A stretch of 64,000 nucleotides of DNA, from contig NZ_VDCY01000007.1 of NCBI RefSeq assembly GCF_006517395.1, forward strand, positions 80,586 through 144,585, in the 5' to 3' direction. Shown piece after piece: positions 17,420 through 26,645 of the stretch; position 1 is the stretch's first letter; every line of letters begins with the position of its first letter. The translations under genes were made by a program, and so were the position numbers. Origin of the DNA: Terrilactibacillus laevilacticus (GTDB lineage Bacteria > Bacillota > Bacilli > Bacillales > Sporolactobacillaceae). The notes beneath the pieces are model-generated. The model was given only the letters and a program-made list of their open reading frames with translations, made no database searches and was not told where the DNA came from.

Positions 17420-17664
17420 GAGGAACCCCGGCGCCGAATTGAGCCACTTTCGGATTTATTGAGGAACTCCAGCGCCGAATTGAGCCACTTTCGGATTTAT
17501 TGAGGAACTTCGACGCCGAATTGAGCCACTTCTAGATTTATTGAGGAACTCCAGCGCCGAATTGAGCCACTTTCGGATTTATTGAGGAACTCCAGCGCCG
17601 AATTGAGCCACTTTCGGATTTATTGAGGAACTTCGGCACCGAATTATGCTACTTCTGGATTCGT
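17420..17664. repeat. 41-bp tandem repeat array, 6 units
   Basis: Units begin at 17420, 17461, 17502, 17543, 17584 and 17625 and share the core CCGAATTGAGCCACTT; the last is degenerate. Same family as the larger array at 57988-58905. 41 is not a multiple of three and no frame spans the array, so it is noncoding. Confidence 0.9.
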
Positions 17665-17688
17665 ATATAAACTCTACATAAAATGACA

Positions 17689-18747
17689 CTATACATTTAA
17701 AAACTTAACACAAACAGGATCATGCACTTCTGGTTCTCCATCTACCAACGTCAGCTTTCCGGTTTCTTCATCTCGAATAAATAAGACAAGATTGTTCGAG
17801 TTTTGGTTGGCTGCGATAAGGAATTTTTCGGTTGGATCTAAAGAAAAATCTCTTGGGCCTTTTCCCTCTGTAGAAGTAATTTCAACTAACGTCAATTTTC
17901 CCGTTTTATCGTCTACTTCAAATACACCAATACTGTCGTGTCCGCGCGTTGCTGTATAGACAAAGCGTCCATCACGAGTGATGTGAATAGCACTGCCGCT
18001 GCTAGTTTCTTTATAACCTTCTGGTAAGGTCGATTGGTATTCAATGATAGAAAAACGACCATCTTCAGCATTAAATTTTAGTGAAACCACTTCAGAAGTT
18101 AATTCTGTCATGACGTAAGCATAGGGTTTTGTAGGATGAAAAACAAGGTGACGCACACCACTAGCTGGACTAAAGTCAAGTGTATGGACTGTTTTTAATG
18201 TATTTTTCTCGATTTTGTATGTAACCAGTTGGTCTGTTCCAAGATCGACGACAACGACGAACTTTTGATCTGGGGTAAAAGCGGAATAATGGATATGCGG
18301 GGCTTCCTGTCTTTCTTCATAATGCCCTGACCCTTCATGTCTAACAATCGAAACAGCTGGACTAATAGAGCCATCGTCTTTTACTAAATAAAGGCCAACC
18401 GTACCTTTATGGTAATTTGATGATAGGAGATGACTATTTTCTTTATTTATACCGACGTAACAAGGAGCTGCCCCCTCGAGAAGTTCGTGATTAATTGGTT
18501 TTAAATCATTCGTCTCCGCATCAATCAAAAAGGACGCTACCCCTCCTGATGTCCCCTCTTTTATGACTGAATAAAGATACTTATTATCTTCACTAATGGC
18601 TAAATATGTAGGATTATCTATTGTACCAGCAAGCTCAACATCTGTAATTTTAGGCTTGTCCGTATCTAAAGTAAAACGATAAATACCTTGGCTTTCACCA
18701 TTGGTATACGTTCCAATGTAGCCAATGAACTGTTTTGAGTTAGCCAT
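17689..18747 (-). CDS. pgl: 6-phosphogluconolactonase (YkgB-type lactonase)
   Basis: Hydrolyses 6-phosphogluconolactone in the oxidative pentose phosphate pathway. 352 residues with the seven-bladed beta-propeller pattern of the Lactonase_7-bladed family: N-terminal YIGTYTNGESQGIY, repeated LAISEDNKYLYS-like blade strands, EAPHIHYSAFTPD and GKGPRDFSLDPT. A GGAGGG site precedes the ATG. A near-perfect cre site about 85 bp upstream suggests CcpA control. Monocistronic. Confidence 0.88.
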   Translation of the reverse strand: MANSKQFIGYIGTYTNGESQGIYRFTLDTDKPKITDVELAGTIDNPTYLAISEDNKYLYSVIKEGTSGGVASFLIDAETNDLKPINHELLEGAAPCYVGINKENSHLLSSNYHKGTVGLYLVKDDGSISPAVSIVRHEGSGHYEERQEAPHIHYSAFTPDQKFVVVVDLGTDQLVTYKIEKNTLKTVHTLDFSPASGVRHLVFHPTKPYAYVMTELTSEVVSLKFNAEDGRFSIIEYQSTLPEGYKETSSGSAIHITRDGRFVYTATRGHDSIGVFEVDDKTGKLTLVEITSTEGKGPRDFSLDPTEKFLIAANQNSNNLVLFIRDEETGKLTLVDGEPEVHDPVCVKFLNV

Positions 18748-18830
18748 TCAAAACCCTCCTTCAATTTTATAAGACATTATAGCACATCTGATTTCAAGAC
18801 TTCTTTAAATAACTCTGTTAGTTTCAGATT

Positions 18831-18844
18831 ATCAAACGCTTTCA
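18831..18844 (-). promoter_or_regulatory. CcpA cre site upstream of pgl
   Basis: TGAAAGCGTTTGAT on the minus strand fits TGWAARCGNTWNCW with one mismatch. Confidence 0.65.
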
Positions 18845-18875
18845 AAATGACTCTTTTGCTATTAAATACACCATA

Positions 18876-18911
18876 AAAAGCAGAACAGATCAAGTGATTT
18901 GTTCTGCTTTT
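18876..18911 (-). terminator. Terminator after ywrD
   Basis: AAAAGCAGAACA/TGTTCTGCTTTT stem with an 11-12 nt loop between ywrD and pgl. Confidence 0.85.
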
Positions 18912-18931
18912 AAAATGACTTACTCTTTTAG

Positions 18932-20512
18932 TTAAATTCCTACGCTTGCTCCATTGCCTCTCGGATCAACACCGCCTTTTAAAAATCCTTGGTCATCAAT
19001 GAGAATGGCTTGAGCTTGGCCCATGACTTTATCAAATGAATTCACAATATTCACTTGATGCTTCGCTTGCTTTAACTCTGTCACGGATTTCTCATCAACT
19101 CGGTCTTCTATTTTGAGTTCTTGGGTCTCTTCGCCCCATGTTTTTCCCCAGACGAATCTAGGTTCATTTAGAGCTTGCTGTGGCTCCATACCATAGTCAA
19201 TCATTCGGGTAATAATGGCTGTTTGGGTTTGAGGCTGCCCCTCCCCCCCTTGCGTTCCATATAGAATCCTTGGCTTGCCATCTTTACAAGCCATAGCAGG
19301 CATAAGCGTGTGGAACGTCCGTTTATTGGGTTCTAACGTATTAACATGCTCTGGGTCTAAAGAAAAGAAAGATCCCCGATTCTGCATGATAATGCCTGTA
19401 TTTCCTGCTACGACACCTGAACCATATTCAAAATAAAGACTTTGAATAAACGAGACGGCGTTTCCCTCTTTATCAACAACCGCTGCATAAGCCGTGTCAC
19501 TTCCCATTGATGGCGATTGAACCTCATTCGAATTTACATCTATGGAAGAGGCAAGTTCTTTTGCGAATGTTTTACTTAACAACCGGTCTAATGGTATATC
19601 AAAAAACTCTGGATCCGTAAGAACTTGATTTCGTTCATGAATCCCCTTTTTTATAGCTTCAACTAACAGATGATAATACTCAAAAGAGCCATGCTTAATT
19701 TTTCCAAAATCGTAATTTTCTAAAATATTGAGGACTAATAGACCAATAAATCCTTGTGAGTTTGGTGGGACTTGATACATAGTATAATCACGATAAGTCG
19801 CTGAAATAGGTGTGACCCATTCTCCATGATGTGACGCAAAATCCTCTTCTGTCAACAAGCCCCCTTGACCTTGCAAATAGGAAACGATAGCCTGTGCAAC
19901 TTCACCTTTATAAAATATATCTCTACCAAACTCTGATATCGCTGATAATGTTCTTGCCAAGTCTTTTTGTATAAAGCGTTCACCTATTTCAGGTATTTTC
20001 CCATTTGGCATGTATATATCCGAAGTAATCGGAGTTTCCGAAAGTAATTTGGTATTTATTTTGGTATTAAAATGCTGATCTTCAGAGAAAGGGAAGCCAT
20101 GTTCAGCGTAATCAATCGCAGGCTCAAGAACTTCCGCTAAAGTCATACTTCCATACTCATTCAAAATGGCGTCCCAACTGTCTACCATACCAGGGACTGT
20201 AATGATGCTCTCTATCCCACGAAAAGGAATACTGCTTTTACCAGCAAAGGCCCCTCTTGTCACTTTACCTCCTGATCGGCCACTTCCATTATAAGCCCGA
20301 ATAGTCTTATCTTTGTTGCGATAAGTCAGCCAAAATGAATCTCCGCCTAATCCAGTCATATGAGGATAGACAACGGCAAGGCAACCACTCACAGCCACCG
20401 CTGCATCAAAGGCATTTCCTCCTTTTTGCAAGATTTGATTTCCTGCCATTGAAGCCAGATAATGCGGACTAACAACCATCTGTCTAGTCCCAATAATGGA
20501 TTGATTCACCAA
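18932..20512 (-). CDS. ywrD: Gamma-glutamyltransferase-like protein, YwrD type
   Basis: 526-residue Ntn-hydrolase precursor. The N-terminal VVSPHYLASMAGNQILQKGGNAFDAAVA and MTGLGGDSFWL are gamma-GT signatures. The self-processing Thr is in MGSDTAYAAVVD near residue 350, where the usual T-T-H reads T-A-Y. The small subunit then shows NRGSFFSLD and TQGGEGQPQ. No signal peptide is seen, unlike secreted Ggt, so it is probably cytosolic. The neighbourhood, divergent from an Lrp regulator and two chromate transporters, matches B. subtilis ywrD/ywrCBA. Confidence 0.87.
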   Translation of the reverse strand: MVNQSIIGTRQMVVSPHYLASMAGNQILQKGGNAFDAAVAVSGCLAVVYPHMTGLGGDSFWLTYRNKDKTIRAYNGSGRSGGKVTRGAFAGKSSIPFRGIESIITVPGMVDSWDAILNEYGSMTLAEVLEPAIDYAEHGFPFSEDQHFNTKINTKLLSETPITSDIYMPNGKIPEIGERFIQKDLARTLSAISEFGRDIFYKGEVAQAIVSYLQGQGGLLTEEDFASHHGEWVTPISATYRDYTMYQVPPNSQGFIGLLVLNILENYDFGKIKHGSFEYYHLLVEAIKKGIHERNQVLTDPEFFDIPLDRLLSKTFAKELASSIDVNSNEVQSPSMGSDTAYAAVVDKEGNAVSFIQSLYFEYGSGVVAGNTGIIMQNRGSFFSLDPEHVNTLEPNKRTFHTLMPAMACKDGKPRILYGTQGGEGQPQTQTAIITRMIDYGMEPQQALNEPRFVWGKTWGEETQELKIEDRVDEKSVTELKQAKHQVNIVNSFDKVMGQAQAILIDDQGFLKGGVDPRGNGASVGI

Positions 20513-20950
20513 AAAGACCCCTTTCTAACGCACTATCAGTATTTATAATTATTCGAATTATTTTAAGAAAGAAAACCTTAAAATTCATGTTAGATGATCC
20601 TTTGAACTTAGTCAAGACCGTTCAACCTATTCGTTGTTAGTTTTTCAATAAATGGAGTTATTTGTAACTTTCCGTAAGAAATAAGTATCATAACGTATAT
20701 ATAATGAATATAATTATTTCGAAACGTAATTTATCATAAACCAATATATCCTACCTTCTTTTCCTTTTTAAAAGATTTAAGCTAAGAACATATTTAATAA
20801 AACATCATTTACTTCTATTCGTTTATCGTTTATTCTAATAATTGATATAACGTAAGAATATACTGTGTAATACTAACGAATAGAAATGTTTTGATTTAGT
20901 TAAAGTACGATATGTTAGGCTGAATTTAGATAAGAGAGGATGAAAAAGAC
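20513..20950. other. Divergent ywrD/ywrC spacer (438 bp)
   Basis: Very AT-rich. Presumably holds both promoters; no operator, riboswitch or small gene could be recognised with confidence. Confidence 0.5.
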
Positions 20951-21430
20951 ATGAATCCTGCAGCATTTGAACTTCCTGAATCGAAACTAGATGAAATCGA
21001 TAAAAAAATACTTACGATTTTCCATGAAGATGGAAGAATCTCCTTTACGGATCTTGGAAAACGAGTTGGATTATCCCGAGTAGCTGTTGCTACCCGTGTA
21101 ACGAACTTAATGGAAAAAGGCATTATTGAAAAATTTACTGCCGTCATTAATCCTTCTCAAATTGGGATGGATGTTTCAGCCTTTTACAATGTCGAAGTTG
21201 AACCTCAACATCTTCAATCGGTTGCTGAACAATTATCACTTGATCCTGCTGTGACAAGCCTTTATCACATGACTGGACCAAGTAAACTACACATGCATGG
21301 GATCTTCTCGAGCAATAAAGAGATGGAAAACTTCCTTGTTGAAAAATTGTATCCAATGGAAGGCGTTATTAGTGTCGATTGCCAAGTTCTCATTAAACGT
21401 TATAAAAGCCGTATGGGTATGAAACTATAA
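20951..21430 (+). CDS. ywrC: Lrp/AsnC-family regulator, YwrC type
   Basis: 159 residues: HTH in [21 protein letters not shown] and [18 protein letters not shown], then a RAM-like domain ([31 protein letters not shown]). An AGAGAGGATG site lies just upstream. It heads a cluster with two half-size chromate transporter genes and is divergent from ywrD, as in B. subtilis. Probably regulates this cluster. Confidence 0.87.
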   Translation: MNPAAFELPESKLDEIDKKILTIFHEDGRISFTDLGKRVGLSRVAVATRVTNLMEKGIIEKFTAVINPSQIGMDVSAFYNVEVEPQHLQSVAEQLSLDPAVTSLYHMTGPSKLHMHGIFSSNKEMENFLVEKLYPMEGVISVDCQVLIKRYKSRMGMKL

Positions 21431-21451
21431 TAAATGAAGAGGTGAATCATT

Positions 21452-22036
21452 ATGAGTCATACATATAAAGATCTAGTAATTGCTATGGTTCGTACCGGCA
21501 TTCTTGGTTATGGTGGCGGACCATCCGTCATGCCGTTATTTAGACATGAAGCCGTTAACCGTTATCATTGGTTAGAAGATGAAGAATTTGGTGAAGTCCT
21601 AGCATTAGCGAATGCCCTGCCTGGACCCATTGCAACCAAAATTGCAGGCTATCTTGGTTATCGAACGAAAGGCTCTCTAGGCGCTGCTGTTGCGATTATT
21701 GCACATATTCTCCCAACTTGTTTAGCGATGATTGCCCTTGCTTCCTTAATCAGTGTTCTAAAAAGCTCTCCATTTATTGAAGGCATGATTGCAGCCGTTT
21801 TACCTGTTATTGCCGTCATGCTTGGCCAAATGGCTTATAAGTTTGGGAGTAAAGCTGTGAAAGGGTTAGGTTGGGTATTAGGGTTTGCTACCTTTATCAT
21901 CGCTTTCGTTATGCTTCAAATTATTCCGGTCCATCCCGCCATCGTCATCATTCTTTTTCTAGCCTATGGGACGGTTCATTATAAACTTAAAAACAAAATC
22001 AACAAACACCATGATAGAGACCGGGAGGCCATATAA
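21452..22036 (+). CDS. ywrB: Half-size chromate transporter subunit
   Basis: 194-residue membrane protein of the CHR family: GYGGGPSVMPLFRHEAV, the amphipathic LANALPGPIATKIAGYLGY motif, then four or five hydrophobic helices. In short-chain CHR systems two paralogues form one exporter of chromate or related oxyanions. It overlaps the next gene by one base. A GAGGTG site supports the start. The ywrB/ywrA assignment follows order and is tentative. Confidence 0.85.
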   Translation: MSHTYKDLVIAMVRTGILGYGGGPSVMPLFRHEAVNRYHWLEDEEFGEVLALANALPGPIATKIAGYLGYRTKGSLGAAVAIIAHILPTCLAMIALASLISVLKSSPFIEGMIAAVLPVIAVMLGQMAYKFGSKAVKGLGWVLGFATFIIAFVMLQIIPVHPAIVIILFLAYGTVHYKLKNKINKHHDRDREAI

Positions 22037-22581
22037 TGATGAGTTTAATTTCCGTTTTTCTAGGTTTTTTTGTCGCTAATATTCTGGGTTATGGTGGTGG
22101 TCCATCGTCCATTCCTCTTATGTATCAAGAAGTGGTTACCCACTATCAGTGGCTAACAAATATCGACTTTTCTAACATGCTAGCCCTAGGCAACGCCTTA
22201 CCTGGCCCGATATCCACCAAAATTGCTGCCTATGTCGGCTATAACGTTTCGGGGGTTTTTGGTGTTATCGTGGCTGTCGTTGCTACAATTGCACCTTCAT
22301 CCATTGCCCTTATTCTTTTACTAAAGTTGCTTCAAAAACACCGTCAATCTTCAGTCGTTAAAGGAATGACATTACTTGTACAGCCTGTTATTGCCATTAT
22401 GATGATTGTATTAACATGGCAAATGGGAAGAGATTCCATCCATTCACTGGGACCTATTCAAGCCATCATTATTGCTGCCATATCGTTTCTAGCCATGACA
22501 AAATTAAAAGTTCATCCAGCTATCGTTATTATTATTGCTTTTATTTATGGTGGACTTGTTGTTCCTCATCTTCATATTTAA
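22036..22581 (+). CDS. ywrA: Half-size chromate transporter subunit, partner
   Basis: 181 residues with the same layout: GYGGGPSSIPLMYQEVV and LGNALPGPISTKIAAYVGY followed by helices. Paralogue of the preceding gene and translationally coupled with it, forming the probable second half of a heterodimeric CHR exporter. An overlapping second ATG (codon 2) is possible as start. Confidence 0.85.
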   Translation: MMSLISVFLGFFVANILGYGGGPSSIPLMYQEVVTHYQWLTNIDFSNMLALGNALPGPISTKIAAYVGYNVSGVFGVIVAVVATIAPSSIALILLLKLLQKHRQSSVVKGMTLLVQPVIAIMMIVLTWQMGRDSIHSLGPIQAIIIAAISFLAMTKLKVHPAIVIIIAFIYGGLVVPHLHI

Positions 22582-22589
22582 TTAATACT

Positions 22590-22620
22590 AAAAGAACAGG
22601 TCAGACGGCCTGTTCTTTTA
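22590..22620 (+). terminator. Terminator of ywrCBA
   Basis: AAAAGAACAGG/CCTGTTCTTTT stem. Its T-run is the left target duplication (TTTTA) of MITE copy 4. Confidence 0.85.
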
Positions 22621-22904
22621 GAGGTTGTTCAAAAAGTCACCAAATGATAAGCTACGAATCTCGGCGCCTTCTCGTTTTTTCCGGTCCTCATGTAGCGGAT
22701 ACAAGAGGATCTCTGGCTAAAATCGCTCACGTCCTGTGGCTGGCGCCTGAAGCTACCACAACGCGAGGAATGCCGGTCCTCGGGAACTTGCCGCCGCTCT
22801 TAGCCTTCCGACGCCCAGGACGGGCAAGTAACTGGCGTTTCTTTCAGGACGCCAGCGTACTTAGCCAGTAACCCTTTTCAATTGTCACCTTTTTGAACAT
22901 GCAC
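22621..22904 (+). mobile_element. MITE-like element, copy 4 (284 bp), TSD TTTTA
   Basis: Long form. TTTTA at 22616-22620 and 22905-22909. Inserted in the T-tract of the ywrCBA terminator, so the hairpin is intact on its left. Confidence 0.9.
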
Positions 22905-22913
22905 TTTTAGTAT

Positions 22914-23732
22914 TCATTCATCTCCTTGAAGTAAGCTTTTTCTTATTTTGAGCTTCTCTTCATTTGAAATCTTGGTTTTACCATTGTAAAGAGCTTTTTC
23001 CCAATGTCCGTACATAGGGTTTGGAAACACTATAAATTTATTTCCAAAGGCACGCTTCATTTTATCCACTTTATTTCTTCTATCTTTTATCGTTGGGTAC
23101 TCAAATCCCTCAAAATCTGATAAGTTGTCGCCAAAATAAAGTAAAATGCGATGCGTCTTTGCAACGAGTTTACGTCGTCGATTCTTATTTTTCTCGTGAT
23201 CCCTTTTTAAAAGGACGTGATTCTCTGTAACCTGAGGTGCATCGATATTTTTAAGATTAAGCATCGTTCGTTTTAAGGTTTTATCTGAGCGATCTGAAAT
23301 ATAATAGATATCAACCCCTCTTCGATCGGCTTCTTTTAAAAAGTCTAAGGCCCCTGGTAACGGCTCTGCCTTTGCTTTGGCAATCCATTTGCGCCATTCC
23401 TTTTCATTCAAAGAGCCTTGACCAACTTTTGAAAATTTAGCGTCTAGCGGACTATTGTTGACAATCGTTTCATCTACATCCAATACAACCCCTGGCTTCT
23501 TACTGTATTTCTTTTTTAAAGCTTGTTTCAACTTTTCAGTTCCAATATTATAACCTTGATAATAGAGTGCTTGAGCTTCTCCAGATGTTTGAAACCATAA
23601 ATCTGCCATTATGCTCTGTTCGTTAGTTTGCTCTTTATGATTCATTCCATCTTTTGCATATGAACTTTGAGTATCAAAGATGAATGTCACACATAAAAGA
23701 GCCATGATTAAACAATTTAGTTTTCTTCTCAT
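22914..23732 (-). CDS. Secreted class B/C-type acid phosphatase (HAD IIIB, e(P4)-like)
   Basis: 272 residues with an N-terminal signal peptide (LIMALLCVTFIFDTQSSYA); no lipobox Cys is seen. The HAD nucleophile motif is VVLDVDETIVNNS, motif II is DIYYISDRSD, and motif III/IV is ILLYFGDNLSDFEGF. Family members are cell-surface 5'-nucleotidases or acid phosphatases used for phosphate or NAD salvage. Lys/Arg-rich as a secreted protein. Monocistronic. Confidence 0.85.
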   Translation of the reverse strand: MRRKLNCLIMALLCVTFIFDTQSSYAKDGMNHKEQTNEQSIMADLWFQTSGEAQALYYQGYNIGTEKLKQALKKKYSKKPGVVLDVDETIVNNSPLDAKFSKVGQGSLNEKEWRKWIAKAKAEPLPGALDFLKEADRRGVDIYYISDRSDKTLKRTMLNLKNIDAPQVTENHVLLKRDHEKNKNRRRKLVAKTHRILLYFGDNLSDFEGFEYPTIKDRRNKVDKMKRAFGNKFIVFPNPMYGHWEKALYNGKTKISNEEKLKIRKSLLQGDE

Positions 23733-23896
23733 TATAAGTCATTCCTTTCACACAATTTCCGTTTGATTACAATGAATAGTTTGACTTAATTCAATGTTTT
23801 TATGTGAAGGAATCTTAAACTACCAGTAAAAAAAGGAACTTCAATCATTGGGGATTTGCCAATATCAAAGTTCCGTTATTCGTAACTTACTATTGA

Positions 23897-24136
23897 TCTT
23901 TTCATCGATCTTGCCATGATATAATTGACACAAATTACACCGAAAATCCTATACCGCTTAATCTTGTCGCACCAGAAAAGAGAGAAAAAGAGATCCAAGC
24001 ACAGTTACTGAGACCATCTTTCAATCACATCAATACATCATCTATATCCTATATTTTATTTAAAGACTTGCGTAATGACTGTGATGCGATATGTAAATTT
24101 GGACAAGATTGTTTCCGTTCTTCAAAAAATATGTAA
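23897..24136 (+). pseudogene. 80-codon open frame without a start, unrecognised relic
   Basis: Reads coherently (NPIPLNLVAPEKREKEIQA, then KDLRNDCDAICKFGQDC) but no ATG, GTG or TTG opens it and no ribosome site is present. The amino-acid make-up looks coding. Possibly the tail of a lost gene; no family recognised. Confidence 0.3.
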
Positions 24137-24196
24137 AATGGTCTGAATTTTCAACTATGCAAACAAAAGCATTCGATTTATTCCCATTATTTAGTC

Positions 24197-24225
24197 AAAA
24201 ATTGCGGTGACAAGTAAGTCACCGC
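24197..24225 (-). terminator. Terminator after rnhA
   Basis: GCGGTGAC/GTCACCGC stem with a 6-nt loop, followed on the minus strand by a T-run. Confidence 0.8.
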
Positions 24226-24243
24226 ATAGCATCTATATTACTT

Positions 24244-24693
24244 CTATCTTGCCTCATCCATCCCGCGATTAGCAAGTTCATCCGCACGTTCATTCAATTC
24301 AACACCATTATGTCCCTTTACTTTATTAAAACGAATGGTATCCTGCATTTTTGAAAGTTCATATAATCTCATCCATAACTCTTTATTTTTAACCGGTTTA
24401 TTGCCAGCTGTTTTCCAACCTTTTTTAATCCAGCCTTGAACCCAGCTTGTCATACCATTCACAACATAGGCACTATCGGCATGAATATCGACTGGAATGT
24501 GAGTTGTTTTAATGGCTTCAAGTGCCTTTATTGCGGCAGTCAGCTCCATCACGTTATTTGTTGTATTTAAGGCGCCTCCATAAAGTTCTTTCGTATTACC
24601 TTTGTATTGAAGAACCACTCCCCATCCGCCAACGTTATGATCACTTTGGTTGCCTCTGCAGCCACCATCACAATAAATTACGATGTTTTCCAT
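24244..24693 (-). CDS. rnhA: Ribonuclease HI
   Basis: Degrades RNA in RNA-DNA hybrids. 149 residues with all four acidic catalytic positions: YCDGGCRGN (Asp), NVMELTAAI (Glu), HADSAYVV (Asp) and NERADELAN (Asp), and the basic handle GWIKKGWKTAGNKPV. A GAGGTGATAAA site precedes the ATG. Active-type RNase HI is not universal in bacilli. Confidence 0.95.
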   Translation of the reverse strand: MENIVIYCDGGCRGNQSDHNVGGWGVVLQYKGNTKELYGGALNTTNNVMELTAAIKALEAIKTTHIPVDIHADSAYVVNGMTSWVQGWIKKGWKTAGNKPVKNKELWMRLYELSKMQDTIRFNKVKGHNGVELNERADELANRGMDEAR

Positions 24694-25079
24694 TTTATCA
24701 CCTCTTGCGTTTTAGTCACTGTCCTTACTATACACTAATGTCTCGATTTTTTCTTTCATCTAATCAAAGATTACTTCCTACCATCTTAATTACAGAATCA
24801 CTAGCAGGCACCTGCTTGCTCTCTAGTTTACTAAAGCTCTTTACGGGTATATTTTGATTACATGTCAGACCGTGAAATTGCTTAACTTATAAAGTTAGTT
24901 GTGAAAACGCCTTTTTAAGCTCTATTTAATGGAGTAAAAGATTGCATTAATAAGGTGGAGGTGGCATTAACCCGAAGTCCGAGATGTAATAATTCAAACC
25001 TTAGGAAAAAATTTTGAGACGTGATCTGTTTTTTTGAATATTTGACTAGTCCATAAATTCGACTGGAGATGGTTTTCTT
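24694..25079. other. Spacer between rnhA and the MFS gene (386 bp)
   Basis: No supported gene. A weak minus-strand frame within 24915-25112 has no ribosome site and overlaps the MFS start, so it is not accepted. No terminator or operator stands out. Confidence 0.5.
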
Positions 25080-26465
25080 TTGAGAACTCATAATAAAGTG
25101 AAAAAACATCAATCAAAAATAACATTAAAAGAAAATTTGGGTTATGGTATAGGAGATTTCGCAAGTAACCTTATTTATGCTTCGATCAGTGCTTTCATAA
25201 CCTATTTCTATACAGACATTGTTGGAGGGATTTCGGCTGGAATCATCGGTACGATTATGTTTGCTTCTCGTATACTTGATGGGTTTACAGATATCGGGAT
25301 GGGAATCATTACCGATAAAACAAAATCAAAACATGGGAAAGCTCGTACTTGGATCTTTTGGTTAACCATTCCATTCGCCCTTTCCACTATCTTGGTCTTT
25401 ACTGTCCCTGATCTTAATTTAATAGGTAAAATAATCTATATCGTTGTGACCTATAATTTGTTTAATCTTATTTATACAGGTATTAATGTTCCGTATGGTG
25501 TATTAAACTCATTAATTACTCGTCATCAATTTAGTCGGAGTATGTTAAATATTTATCGAATGGCTTGTGCGGTGATAGGTACGGTACTCGTAACAGGATT
25601 GACAATCCCTATTACAAATCTCTTTGGAGGTAGTCAAAGAGGTTGGATCATCACTTATGTTTTTTATTCTGTAATAAGTATGCTCGCTTTTTTTATCACC
25701 TTTAAGACGACAAAAGAAAGAGTTAGACAACCGAAACGAAAAAAGGATGTCCCCCTACATCAAGGATTTAAGGCTCTCTTTAGGAATAAATATTGGATTA
25801 TTTTGGTCATGTTCCTTATTGTTTCATTTACATTGATCGGTTTAGCTAGTGCTATTAATGTATATTACGCTCATATTATTCTAAAAGATTCATCACTCGT
25901 TGGAGTCCTTGGAGTAGCCTTAAATATTCCTCAACTGTTAGGATTATTCCTTATGCCGAAATTAATCGCCCATGTGGGAAAAAGAAACACCATGATCATT
26001 GGGATCATTATTAGTTTATTAGGATCCATCCCGATGATCATTGATCCAACGAGTATTACATTCATCGTAATAGGGCTATTTGTTCGTGGTTTAGGATTTG
26101 CTAGTGTTGTTGGCTCACAGTTTGCGATGATAGCGGATACCATCGAATATGGTGAATGGAAAACAGGAATTCGTACGGAGGGGTTAACCTATAGTGCAGG
26201 TAGCTTTGGAACAAAAGCAGGAAATGGCCTAGCTATTGCGTTAGTTGGCTGGATTTTATCCCTAACGCACTATAGCGGGGGTTCTTCACACCAACCTGAT
26301 ACCGCTGCGGCAGGTATTTGTTTCATGTTTATCTATTTACCTATTATCTTATCTATCATTCAAATTATTTTATTATTATTCTATAAAGTTGACAAAATCT
26401 ATCCACGTATTATCAATGATTTATTAAAACGACGTGAAAAATGGAAGGTAAAAAATCCATCATAA
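25080..26465 (+). CDS. GPH-family sugar/cation symporter (MFS)
   Basis: 461 residues, 12 predicted helices. The family features LGYGIGDFASNLIY near residue 20, FASRILDGFTDIGMGIITDKTKSKHGKAR and IADTIEYGEWKTGIRTEG are diagnostic of glycoside-pentoside-hexuronide symporters. Imports a glycoside or uronide with H+ or Na+; substrate unknown, with no glycosidase next to it. The TTG start at 25080 has GGAGATGG upstream. Confidence 0.87.
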   Translation: MRTHNKVKKHQSKITLKENLGYGIGDFASNLIYASISAFITYFYTDIVGGISAGIIGTIMFASRILDGFTDIGMGIITDKTKSKHGKARTWIFWLTIPFALSTILVFTVPDLNLIGKIIYIVVTYNLFNLIYTGINVPYGVLNSLITRHQFSRSMLNIYRMACAVIGTVLVTGLTIPITNLFGGSQRGWIITYVFYSVISMLAFFITFKTTKERVRQPKRKKDVPLHQGFKALFRNKYWIILVMFLIVSFTLIGLASAINVYYAHIILKDSSLVGVLGVALNIPQLLGLFLMPKLIAHVGKRNTMIIGIIISLLGSIPMIIDPTSITFIVIGLFVRGLGFASVVGSQFAMIADTIEYGEWKTGIRTEGLTYSAGSFGTKAGNGLAIALVGWILSLTHYSGGSSHQPDTAAAGICFMFIYLPIILSIIQIILLLFYKVDKIYPRIINDLLKRREKWKVKNPS

Positions 26466-26514
26466 TTGAAGGCAACAAGGACACATTGCGTTTTAGGTCT
26501 TTTTCTCAAAAAGG

Positions 26515-26541
26515 GAAAAACCGCTTAACCGTGGTTTTTTC
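26515..26541 (+). terminator. Terminator after the GPH symporter
   Basis: GAAAAACCGC/GTGGTTTTTTC stem followed by a T-rich tail. Confidence 0.75.
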
Positions 26542-26645
26542 TTTTTTCAAATGCTGACAATCTCTGTCTAAAGATAGTTAGAATTGAACATACTAGATTG
26601 AAAGAATATGTCGTTTAATAGAATGAATCAAGGAGATAAACCTAG

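Noticed and set aside
24915..25112. 65-codon minus-strand frame before the GPH symporter
   Set aside because: Overlaps the start of a clear plus-strand gene, no ribosome site, no recognisable family.
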